From the NCBI RefSeq assembly GCF_014650815.1, contig NZ_BMVR01000006.1, forward strand, positions 1 through 48,148: a stretch of 48,148 bases of DNA. Reading direction: 5' to 3'. This DNA is from Streptomyces flavofungini. Its GTDB lineage: Bacteria; Actinomycetota; Actinomycetes; Streptomycetales; Streptomycetaceae. Shown here in pieces: positions 41,470 through 48,148 of the stretch (the stretch's first letter is position 1; every line of letters begins with the position of its first letter). The notes under the pieces were generated by a model. That model had not been told where the DNA came from. It did no database searches and was given only the letters and a program-made list of their open reading frames with translations. A program made the translations under genes and the position numbers.

Positions 41470-43068
41470 TCAGGCGAGGGCCACCAGGTCCGCGTAGTCC
41501 GCGCCCCACAGGTCCTCGACGCCGTCCGGCAGCAGAATGATCCGCTCCGGCTGCAGCGCCTCGACAGCGCCCTCGTCGTGCGTGACGAGGACGACGGCGC
41601 CCTTGTAAGTGCGCAGCGCGCCCAGGATCTCCTCGCGGCTGGCCGGGTCGAGGTTGTTGGTGGGCTCGTCGAGGAGCAGCACGTTGGCGGAGGAGACGAC
41701 CAGGGTCGCGAGCGCGAGCCGGGTCTTCTCACCGCCGGAGAGCACGCCCGCGGGCTTGTCGACGTCGTCTCCGGAGAACAGGAACGAGCCCAGCGTCTTG
41801 CGCACCTCGACGAGGTCGAGGTCGGGGGCCGCGGAGCGCATGTTCTCCAGGACCGTGCGCTCGGGGTCGAGGGTCTCGTGCTCCTGGGCGTAGTACCCGA
41901 GCTTGAGGCCGTGGCCCTCGATGACCTGGCCGGTGTCGGGCTTCTCGGCGCCGCCGAGGAGTCGCAGCAGGGTGGTCTTGCCCGCGCCGTTGAGGCCGAG
42001 GATGACGACGCGCGAACCCTTGTCGATGGCCAGGTCGACGTCGGTGAAGATCTCCAGGGAGCCGTACGACTTCGAGAGCCCCTCGGCCATGAGCGGCGTC
42101 TTGCCGCACGGCGAGGGCTCGGGGAAGCGCAGCTTGGCGACCTTGTCGCTCTGGCGCACCGCGTCGAGACCGGCGAGGAGCTTGTCGGCGCGGCGGGCCA
42201 TGTTCTGCGCGGCGACGGTCTTGGTGGCCTTGGCGCGCATCTTGTCGGCCTGCGAGTGCAGGGCCGCGGCCTTCTTCTCGGCGTTCTGGCGCTCGCGCTT
42301 GCGGCGCTTCTCGTCGGACTCGCGCTGCTGCTGGTAGAGCTTCCAGCCCATGTTGTAGACGTCGATCGCGGAGCGGTTGGCGTCCAGGTAGAAGACCTTG
42401 TTGACGACGGTCTCGACCAGGTCGACGTCGTGGGAGATCACGATGAAGCCGCCGCGGTACGTCTTCAGGTAGTCCCGCAGCCAGACGATCGAGTCGGCGT
42501 CGAGGTGGTTGGTCGGCTCGTCCAGGAGGAGCGTGTCGGCGTCCGAGAAGAGGATGCGGGCCAGCTCGATGCGGCGGCGCTGGCCTCCGGAGAGCGTGTG
42601 CAGGGGCTGGCCGAGCACGCGGTCGGGGAGGTTCAGGGCGGCGGCGATGGTGGCGGCCTCGGCCTCGGCGGCGTACCCGCCCTTGGTGAGGAACTCCGTC
42701 TCCTGGCGCTCGTACTGCTTGAGGGCCTTCTCGCGGGTGGCGCCGGAGCCGCTCGCGATGCGCTGTTCGTTCTCGCGCATCTTGCGGATCAGGACGTCGA
42801 GGCCGCGCGCGGACAGGACCCGGTCGCGGGCGAGGACGTCGAGGTCGCCGGTGCGCGGGTCCTGCGGCAGGTAGCCGACCTCTCCGGAGCGGCTGATCGT
42901 GCCGCCCGCCGGGGTGCCCTCACCGGCGAGGCACTTGGTGAGCGTCGTCTTGCCCGCGCCGTTGCGGCCGACGAGGCCGATGCGGTCGCCCTTGGCGATG
43001 CGGAACGAGGCGTTCTCGATGAGGATGCGGGCGCCGGCACGCAGCTCGATACCGGAGGCGGTGATCAC
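41470..43068 (-). CDS. ABC-F family ATPase (ribosome-associated type)
   Basis: A 532-residue protein with two ATPase domains and no membrane segment, the ABC-F layout. Walker A: GRNGAGKTT (34-42) and GLNGAGKTT (358-366); signatures LSGGQRRRIELA (159-170) and LSGGEKTRLALA; Walker B with LLLDEPTNHLD and LLLDEPTNNLD. The linker between them (~235-315) is long, helical and basic (ESDEKRRKRERQNAEKK), as in translation-factor ABC-F proteins that reach the ribosomal P site. It may be a housekeeping factor or give drug protection; sequence alone does not tell. GTG start with AGGAG. A leader peptide precedes it. Confidence 0.9.
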   Translation of the reverse strand: MITASGIELRAGARILIENASFRIAKGDRIGLVGRNGAGKTTLTKCLAGEGTPAGGTISRSGEVGYLPQDPRTGDLDVLARDRVLSARGLDVLIRKMRENEQRIASGSGATREKALKQYERQETEFLTKGGYAAEAEAATIAAALNLPDRVLGQPLHTLSGGQRRRIELARILFSDADTLLLDEPTNHLDADSIVWLRDYLKTYRGGFIVISHDVDLVETVVNKVFYLDANRSAIDVYNMGWKLYQQQRESDEKRRKRERQNAEKKAAALHSQADKMRAKATKTVAAQNMARRADKLLAGLDAVRQSDKVAKLRFPEPSPCGKTPLMAEGLSKSYGSLEIFTDVDLAIDKGSRVVILGLNGAGKTTLLRLLGGAEKPDTGQVIEGHGLKLGYYAQEHETLDPERTVLENMRSAAPDLDLVEVRKTLGSFLFSGDDVDKPAGVLSGGEKTRLALATLVVSSANVLLLDEPTNNLDPASREEILGALRTYKGAVVLVTHDEGAVEALQPERIILLPDGVEDLWGADYADLVALA

Positions 43069-43195
43069 GGTCAGACTCCTGGACAGGGGATATGGACGGC
43101 TGGAGGGAGGCAAGGACGATGCACGATGCGTTGTCGCGCGGAGCGCGCCGCTCAGCCGTCTAATGCAGGAGGAGAATGGCCATGGGCCAATTCTA
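43069..43195 (-). promoter_or_regulatory. ABC-F leader: promoter, uORF and alternative pairing
   Basis: In the minus-strand sense: TAGAAT (43195-43190) is a -10-like box 6 bases before the uORF ATG at 43183. After the uORF stop, GACGGCTG (43160-43153) pairs with CAGCCGTC (43102-43095). The sequence CTCCTG inside the uORF (43171-43166) is complementary to CAGGAG (43081-43076), the ABC-F ribosome site. The two pairings offer a switch controlled by ribosomes on the uORF. Confidence 0.5.
43160..43183 (-). CDS. Seven-codon leader peptide upstream of ABC-F
   Basis: ATG-GCC-ATT-CTC-CTC-CTG-CAT-TAG encodes MAILLLH, 92 bases upstream of the ABC-F start codon. The -10-like TAGAAT places the transcription start near the A of its ATG, so it would be leaderless and read by every ribosome that engages the transcript. 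Leader peptides in front of ABC-F genes in other bacteria sense antibiotic-stalled ribosomes. That this one is translated is inferred. Confidence 0.45.
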   Translation of the reverse strand: MAILLLH

Positions 43196-43461
43196 ACGGT
43201 GCGCCGCAACCTCTTTTCCGGCACGCCCCTCGGTGCCGCTTCCCGGGGGCGCGGTGCCGGTGCGGCGCCTGGGCAGTACTTGTCAGGGGCATGGCGCTGT
43301 GTGGGGATCACGGGCGGCGTCGCCCGTTCGGACCTCCGTCCGGCGCCGGGCGGTGGGGGGCGTACCAGGATGAGATAGCCGGGGTCCGGCGCGGGGCGGC
43401 GGAGCGCCGTCCCGCAGGTGAGGCAGCGCGGCTCGTACGCGAGGCAGAGGGTGGTGCGCCC

Positions 43462-44349
43462 ATGCAGTTCGACGACGACGCGAATCTTGACTCCTCGGAG
43501 GTGCAGGATGTGCGCGGCAGTCGCGTCCCCGGCGGCAAGGCGACCATCGGCGGCGGTGTCGCCGGTCTGATCGCGCTGCTCCTCGGCCTCTTCTTCGGCG
43601 TGGGGCCGGATCAGCTCGGCCTGACGGACGGCAGCGAGGAGCCCGCCGCCTCGTCGTCCTCGCTCGCCGAGGTCAAGCGGAGCTGTCACACCGGCAAGGA
43701 CGCGAACGCCCGCGAGGACTGCCGCATCCTGGGGGTCGTCAACAGCGTCCAGGACTACTGGAGGCAGGAGTTCCCGCGCCGCCGGGGCCAGTACGCGCCC
43801 GCGCAGACCGTGTTCTTCACCGGCCGCATCGGCACGGCGTGCGGCGCCGCGTCGTCGGCGGTCGGGCCGTTCTACTGCCCCGGCGACCGGCGGGTCTATC
43901 TGGACCTGGGGTTCTTCGAGGAGCTGCGGACGAAGTTCGGCTCCAGCGGCGGCCCGTTCGCGCAGGCGTACGTCGTGGCGCACGAGTACGGGCACCACGT
44001 GCAGAACCTGATGGGCACGCTGGGCCGGGCGCAGGACGGCCGGACGGGCGAGGGCAGCAACGCCGTCCGGGTCGAGCTGCAGGCCGACTGCTACGCGGGG
44101 GTGTGGGCGCAGCACGCCACGCGGACGCCCGACGAGGAGGGCCGGCCGCTGATCAAGGAGCTCACGGACGCCGACATCCGTGACGGCCTGGACGCGGCGG
44201 CGGCGGTCGGCGACGACCGGATCCAGGAGCGGTTCCAGGGCCGGGTGACCCCCGAGTCCTGGACGCACGGCTCGGCGAAGCAGCGCCAGGACTGGTTCTA
44301 CCAGGGCTTCCGCACCGGCGACATGGCGCAGTGCAACACCTTCCGCTGA
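43462..44349 (+). CDS. Neutral zinc metallopeptidase, YpfJ type
   Basis: A 295-residue protein of the YpfJ/KPN_02809 family. A helix at ~30-48 (GGGVAGLIALLLGLFFGVG) anchors it, with the catalytic domain outside. The zinc site is HEYGHH (His174, Glu175, His178) with Glu205 in VELQADCYAG as third ligand. Cys residues (SCH, DCR, ACG, YCP, DCY, QCN) probably form disulfides. AGAGGGTGG precedes the ATG at 43462. Its physiological substrate is unknown. It is divergent from the ABC-F gene. Confidence 0.9.
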   Translation: MQFDDDANLDSSEVQDVRGSRVPGGKATIGGGVAGLIALLLGLFFGVGPDQLGLTDGSEEPAASSSSLAEVKRSCHTGKDANAREDCRILGVVNSVQDYWRQEFPRRRGQYAPAQTVFFTGRIGTACGAASSAVGPFYCPGDRRVYLDLGFFEELRTKFGSSGGPFAQAYVVAHEYGHHVQNLMGTLGRAQDGRTGEGSNAVRVELQADCYAGVWAQHATRTPDEEGRPLIKELTDADIRDGLDAAAAVGDDRIQERFQGRVTPESWTHGSAKQRQDWFYQGFRTGDMAQCNTFR

Positions 44350-44442
44350 GCCCCGCGGCGGGCCCGTTCGGCGCTCCGGGGCCGTTGTCAGACCCGGGTG
44401 CCAGACTGTGGAACAGGTCAGTCGAACGAAGGAGTGATCGCC

Positions 44443-44856
44443 ATGGCAGGTGCTGCCAGGGGGCGTCCCAGCATCTTCCCGACGATGTTGTACGCGGACG
44501 CCAAGGCCGCGATCAAACAGCTCACGGAGACCTTCGGCTTCACTGAGACGAGCGTGTACGAGAGCGAGGACGGCACGGTCCTGCACGCCGAACTCGCGTA
44601 CGGCAACGGCGCGGTGATGCTCGGCTCGAAGGACCGCGGCGGGCTCTTCGCCGAGACGATGAAGGACGCGGGCCCGACCGCGACGTACATCGTGGTGGAC
44701 GACGTCGACGCCCACCACGAGCGGGCCGTGGAGCACGGCGCGGACATCCTGATGCCCCCGACGGACCAGGACTACGGCTCGCGTGACTACATGGCGCGGG
44801 ACGCGGAGGGCAACATCTGGAGCTTCGGCACGTACGCCCCGGAGATAGCCGGCTGA
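44443..44856 (+). CDS. VOC (glyoxalase/PhnB-like) family protein
   Basis: A 137-residue protein with the paired beta-alpha-beta-beta-beta modules of the vicinal oxygen chelate superfamily. Typical parts: IFPTMLYADAKAAIKQLTET at the start, AELAYGNGAVMLGS, and DYGSRDYMARDAEGNIWSFG near the end. Members include bleomycin-binding proteins and small dioxygenases; PhnB-like metal residues are only partly evident, so function is open. GAAGGAG at good distance supports the ATG. A terminator follows at once. Confidence 0.87.
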   Translation: MAGAARGRPSIFPTMLYADAKAAIKQLTETFGFTETSVYESEDGTVLHAELAYGNGAVMLGSKDRGGLFAETMKDAGPTATYIVVDDVDAHHERAVEHGADILMPPTDQDYGSRDYMARDAEGNIWSFGTYAPEIAG

Positions 44857-44878
44857 CCCGCCCCGGGCACGGGGCGGG
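44857..44878. terminator. Bidirectional terminator after the VOC gene
   Basis: CCCGCCCCG-GGCA-CGGGGCGGG, a perfect 9-bp stem, starts immediately after the VOC stop codon and ends 9 bases before the convergent gene at 44887. Confidence 0.8.
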
Positions 44879-44886
44879 CGCGGCCG

Positions 44887-46554
44887 TCACACGCCGCCGG
44901 TGTGCACCTGGAACGCCGCCCTGCGCACGGCCTTCGCGAGCGCCGGGTCGGGGTGGGCGGCGGCGAGGGCGACGAGGACCTGCACGGTCCGCGGGTGGCC
45001 GACGGTGCGCACCTCGTCGATGAGCGCGGGCACGGTGGGCTGCGGCGCCGACTCCAGATGGCGCACGAGCAGTTCGGCCTCGCCGTGGTCGGACACGGCC
45101 GCCGCGGTGTCGACCCACAGCCAGGTGGACTCCGCCCGCGTCAGGACGAGGTGGACGTCCTCGGGGTCGGTGCCCTCGTGCTCGGCGAGCCACAGCAGGG
45201 CGTAGGGGCGCAGCGAGGGCTCGTCGACGACGGCGCGCACGTCGGGTTCGGCCGGGGCGCCGACGACCCGCAGGGCCTCGAAGGCGAGGCCGCGCAGCAG
45301 GGCGTCCTCGCCCCGGGCGGCGTCGAGGAGTTCGGTGACGGCGCTGCCCACGTCGCGGGCGGCGAGCCAGGCGCGGTATTCGGCGCGGGCCGCGTTGGGC
45401 CGCAGCCGGGCGCAGCCCCGGAGCATGTCGTCGGCGGCCTGCTCGATGTGCCCCGCCGGACTCTGCGCGGCCACGCAGATCTGCTCCAGCTTGACCCACA
45501 CCGCCCAACTGCCCAGCGGGGTGAGCGTGGCCTGGCCGTCGGCGCAGGTGAGGGCGCCGACGGCGGAGAGGGCGCGCAACGCCCAGTCGAGCAGGGCGGG
45601 CAGCGGGGGCTGCTCCGCGCAGCCGTCGGGCTCGGCGGTGCCGGGGGCGGCGTCGGGGGCCGGGGCGGCTGCGGCCGGGGGCGGGACGGCTTCCGCGTGC
45701 GGGACGGGCTGGGGCCCGGGCTCCGCCTGCGGGCCGTACGGGATCTCGCAGCGCTCGGTGCGCAGTTCCCGGACGCGCTGGTCCAGGAGGTCGAGGAGTT
45801 GCGGTACGGGCACGGGGCCCGCCGAGAGCTGCAGGAAGGAGAGGAGCTGGGGGACGGCTTCGACGGCCTCCGCGACGGTGGCGGGCGGCAGTTCGGCGGG
45901 GGCCGGGTGGACGAGCGACCAGGCGTCGAACAGGGCGACCCAGCCGCGCAGGACCGCGGCGTCGTCCCGGTCCCAGGCGCGCAGCCGCCAGCCGGGCCGT
46001 GCGACGTCGCCGTGCACCTCGACGAGTCCGGCGAGGCGGGCGGTGTCCCAGTCGGCGCGGACCTGGTGCACCGTCATGTCCAGTTCGGCGGCGGCGCGTT
46101 CGGCGGCGGCGGCGGAGAGTGCGCCGCCCGTCCCTTTGCCCGCTCCGGCGTCCGCGTCGGTCTTCGGGGCGGTTTTCGGGGCGGTCGACGAGTCGGTGCC
46201 CGGGTCCGCTCCCGTGCGGGTGTTCTTGCCGCCCTTCGCGGCGCCCGGGGCGCCCTTGCTCGTGCCCGCCGCGCGCAGGGGGCCGGTTTCGGGGCGCAGG
46301 GCCAGGTCGGCCCAGCGGGCGATGCGTACGGCGCTCGCCAGGCCCGCGCGGGCCTGGCGGGCCAGTTCGGCGGGCGCGGGGGTGCCCTCCGGCGGCGGGG
46401 GCGCGGGACGGCGCGAGCGGCGCTGGGTCACCGCGCCGGGGGCGCCGAGGGGGCCGCGTGCTCGGCCGCGCTCGGCCTCCGCTCGCCTTTCGGCCCTCGG
46501 GGACGGTGTGCGGACGAGGTGGAGCCGGGAGTCGCGCGGGATACGGGACGTCAC
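44887..46554 (-). CDS. Large conserved protein with HEAT-like C-terminus
   Basis: A 555-residue protein I do not recognise. The N-terminus is Arg/Ala/Pro-rich and disordered-looking; a segment near ~150-180 (ERAAAELDMTVHQVRADWDT then ARLAGLVEVHGD) could be a winged helix; a second variable Pro/Ala linker follows near 285-325; the C-terminal ~190 residues consist of repeated helices (LLRGLAFEALRVVGAPAEPD, then TVQVLVALAAAHPDPALAKA) typical of HEAT-like repeats. The GTG at 46554 is a choice; TTG 46590 and an internal GTG near 46432 are alternatives. It may be a scaffold. Confidence 0.75.
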   Translation of the reverse strand: MTSRIPRDSRLHLVRTPSPRAERRAEAERGRARGPLGAPGAVTQRRSRRPAPPPPEGTPAPAELARQARAGLASAVRIARWADLALRPETGPLRAAGTSKGAPGAAKGGKNTRTGADPGTDSSTAPKTAPKTDADAGAGKGTGGALSAAAAERAAAELDMTVHQVRADWDTARLAGLVEVHGDVARPGWRLRAWDRDDAAVLRGWVALFDAWSLVHPAPAELPPATVAEAVEAVPQLLSFLQLSAGPVPVPQLLDLLDQRVRELRTERCEIPYGPQAEPGPQPVPHAEAVPPPAAAAPAPDAAPGTAEPDGCAEQPPLPALLDWALRALSAVGALTCADGQATLTPLGSWAVWVKLEQICVAAQSPAGHIEQAADDMLRGCARLRPNAARAEYRAWLAARDVGSAVTELLDAARGEDALLRGLAFEALRVVGAPAEPDVRAVVDEPSLRPYALLWLAEHEGTDPEDVHLVLTRAESTWLWVDTAAAVSDHGEAELLVRHLESAPQPTVPALIDEVRTVGHPRTVQVLVALAAAHPDPALAKAVRRAAFQVHTGGV

Positions 46555-46675
46555 GGGAGCAGTCTTCCTGTTGACGGTCCGAAAACCCAAACGGAATCCC
46601 GTCGGCGGCCTGGCAGGCGGATCCGACAGCGATAGCGGAGCGTCAGGCCCGGGGGTGAGGAAGGGGCCGCATCGG

Positions 46676-47818
46676 CTACATCAAGGGGGTGAGGAAGCGG
46701 CGCAGGGCCTCTTCGTACCGGGCGGGGTCGGCGTTCCACATGGCGCCGTGGGGCGCATCCGGAACCGTGTGCAGGGTGACGAGGTCGGGTCGTTTTCCGG
46801 CCAGTCGCCGGGAGCGGGACCAGGGCGCGACGATGTCGCCGGGGCCGTGCACGACGAGGGTCGGCACCCTCAGGGCGGCGGGGTCGGCGGCGTCGGGGAG
46901 GCGGTCGCCGCGCAGCCCGGTGCGGCCCTGGGCGGCGCGCACGGCCAGCGGGAGCAGCGGGCCCGGGGTGCGGCGGGCGGTGGCGAGGGCGCGCAGCGTG
47001 GCCTCCCAGTCGAGCACCGGCGAGTCCAGGATCAGGCCGCTGACACGGTCGCGCAGGCCGGAGCGGGCGGCGGCGTGCAGGGCCATGGAGGCGCCGGTGG
47101 ACCAGCCGTACAGGACGACGTCGCGGGCTCCGTAGCGCACGGCGTAGCGGATGGCGGCGTCCAGGTCGCGCCATTCGGTCTCGCCGAGGTGGCCGAGACC
47201 GTCCGGTGGCCGGGGCGCACCCAGGTCACCGCGGTAGGCGAGGTCGAGCACCGGGAGCTGCTGGCGGCGCAGGAAGTCCATGACGACCATCGGGTGCTCG
47301 CGGGTGGTGCCGAGGCCGTGCACGGTGATCACCCAGGTGTCGCGGGCGCCGGGCACGAACCAGGCGGGCAGCGGACCCAGTTCGCCGGGGATGTCGATGT
47401 CGGCGTGGTCGATGCCGAGGGCGGCGTGCGGGTCGCCGATGTGGACCTGCGGGGTGAGCCACACCCGGGCGCCGGGTTCCAGGGTGCCGTGGGTGACGCG
47501 TTCGAGGCGGCGGACGACGGTGTCGGCCTCGTGCGGGGCGGCGTCGAGGACCGGGCCGACGACGGCGTGACAGCCGTTGCCGCTCAGGCCGTGGATGCCG
47601 GGGCGCTGGGAGGCCAGGGCGCGGGTGAGGGTGATCTGCCCGGCGGCCGTGGAGTGCACGGTCAGGCGTGGTTCCGTCGGCAGGGGGCGGCCCGCGGGGG
47701 CCTTCAGGGCGGCGTCGCTGGCGTAGCGCCCGGCCGCGATGGCCAGGGCGGTGGCGCCTAGGACGGCGGTTGCGGTGGTGACGGCGGCGGTCGTCGCTTT
47801 GGCTGGGCGCACCCCCAC
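46676..47818 (-). CDS. Alpha/beta hydrolase with N-terminal membrane anchor
   Basis: A 380-residue hydrolase. The N-terminus has a hydrophobic segment (AAVTTATAVLGATALAIAA) that could be an anchor or signal. The catalytic elements are present: oxyanion HGLG, the nucleophile in YGWSTGAS, an Asp in HGPGDIVAP and the His in DAPHGAMW. The start is uncertain (GTG 47818 or 47812; the frame is open into the repeats upstream). No clear ribosome site is seen. The substrate is unknown; esterase or acylase activity fits the fold. Confidence 0.83.
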   Translation of the reverse strand: MGVRPAKATTAAVTTATAVLGATALAIAAGRYASDAALKAPAGRPLPTEPRLTVHSTAAGQITLTRALASQRPGIHGLSGNGCHAVVGPVLDAAPHEADTVVRRLERVTHGTLEPGARVWLTPQVHIGDPHAALGIDHADIDIPGELGPLPAWFVPGARDTWVITVHGLGTTREHPMVVMDFLRRQQLPVLDLAYRGDLGAPRPPDGLGHLGETEWRDLDAAIRYAVRYGARDVVLYGWSTGASMALHAAARSGLRDRVSGLILDSPVLDWEATLRALATARRTPGPLLPLAVRAAQGRTGLRGDRLPDAADPAALRVPTLVVHGPGDIVAPWSRSRRLAGKRPDLVTLHTVPDAPHGAMWNADPARYEEALRRFLTPLM

Positions 47819-47890
47819 AGTGTCTGCGGGGTTGGGGGACGCTGCCAGTGGGCGGAGGCCCGGGAGTGTGTTCCACACGGACGACCGGCG

Positions 47891-48128
47891 GGTCTCGGCC
47901 CGCGCCCACCGTGGACGGTCGGCCGGTCTCGGCCCACGCCCGCCCCGCACGACCGACCGGTCTCGGCCCACGCCCGCCCCGCACGACCGACCGGTCTCGG
48001 CCCACGCCCGCCCCGCACGACCGACCGGTCTCGGCCCGCGCCCGCCCCGCACGGCCGACCGGTCTCGGCCTGGGCGCGCCCAGGCCGACCGGCGCGTCTC
48101 AGCCCGCACCCGTCCCGCGCCGTCGGCC
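47891..48128. repeat. 34-bp minisatellite, about seven copies
   Basis: Units start with GGTCTCGGCC. Copies at 47925-47958, 47959-47992 and 47993-48026 are identical; 48027-48060 differs at two bases. 47891-47924, 48061-48090 and 48091-48128 are degenerate edge copies. Junctions contain the palindrome GACCGGTC. The array has no spacers, so it is not CRISPR. Confidence 0.9.
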
Positions 48129-48132
48129 GGTG

Positions 48133-48148
48133 CCCCCCCCCCCCCCCC
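48133..48148. other. Poly-C tail at the end of the window
   Basis: Sixteen consecutive C end the window right after the repeat array. This probably marks a contig end, such as an assembly or poly-G read artefact, rather than genomic sequence. Confidence 0.6.

Larger units (their letters stand above)
47819..48148. other. Non-coding right edge with minisatellite
   Basis: 330 bases upstream of the hydrolase gene, mainly the 34-bp tandem array and the poly-C end. Open frames on the minus strand cross the array, but a 34-bp period shifts frame every copy and they show no homology I recognise. The hydrolase promoter presumably lies at 47820-47890. Confidence 0.6.

Noticed and set aside
43190..43450. 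Minus-strand frame upstream of ABC-F with a CLTCG zinc-ribbon-like stretch
   Set aside because: It is an in-frame upstream extension without a start codon or ribosome site, and it runs antisense to the zinc peptidase start. The ABC-F start at 43068 is well supported.
47891..48128. CRISPR array
   Set aside because: The repeats are contiguous with no unique spacers, and there are no cas genes.

Overview
The window is a high-GC actinobacterial chromosome segment, almost certainly Streptomyces. The codon third positions are strongly G/C, many genes start with GTG or TTG, and several small proteins are Streptomyces-type (an SGM_5486-like peptide, a DUF3099 protein, a GlsB/YeaQ protein, an Asp23/AmaP cluster). 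From memory, and not checked, the order serB ... fabI-fabG, tldD-pmbA, tyrS, moaA resembles the SCO18xx region of S. coelicolor. No rRNA, tRNA, IS element, prophage, CRISPR array, PKS or NRPS gene was seen. The right edge is a 34-bp minisatellite followed by 16 C residues, which looks like a contig end.

Layout. 1-7.2 kb: serB (phosphoserine phosphatase), a SixA-type phosphatase, two small membrane proteins, a CynX/NimT-type MFS exporter divergent from a FadR-type GntR regulator over a palindrome, a small secreted protein, and the fabG-fabI operon. 7.4-12.1 kb: the tldD-pmbA pair, tyrS, and a GlsB membrane protein. 12.3-16.4 kb: a DUF3099 protein, a small Cys/His protein, moaA, and a DUF485-acetate symporter pair. 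16.8-22.1 kb: two tandem secreted S8 proteases with a C-terminal Ca-loop-like motif, a membrane protein, and a CaiB-type CoA-transferase. 22.1-25.9 kb: a CopD-like protein, a translationally coupled pair of a putative ether-lipid monooxygenase (AGMO-like) and a YhhN/TMEM86 lysoplasmalogenase, and a VIT1/CCC1-type transporter. 26-30.9 kb: a compact, apparently TetR-controlled operon of an acetoacetate-decarboxylase-like enzyme, an SDR and two amidohydrolases. 31.1-36.3 kb: an exonuclease-BRCT protein, a LIM-like zinc protein, SURF1, a GH15 enzyme and an SDR without the usual YxxxK. 36.4-39.8 kb: an Asp23/AmaP envelope-stress cluster. 39.8-47.8 kb: a crotonase, a small HTH protein, an ABC-F ATPase with a leader peptide, a zinc metallopeptidase, a VOC protein, a HEAT-like protein and an alpha/beta hydrolase.

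How the parts work together. Most genes are housekeeping: serine, tyrosyl-tRNA, fatty-acid, molybdopterin and haem-copper-oxidase functions. The parts most likely to hold new biology are four. (1) The ABC-F gene is preceded by a seven-codon, apparently leaderless ORF whose own codons can pair with the ABC-F Shine-Dalgarno. (2) The AGMO-like and lysoplasmalogenase genes overlap by four bases and would both break ether-type lipids. (3) The TetR operon with a perfect TGTAAC-N3-GTTACA operator encodes decarboxylases and hydrolases for an unknown substrate. (4) The Asp23/AmaP operon has a second Asp23 gene and a diverged neighbour next to it.
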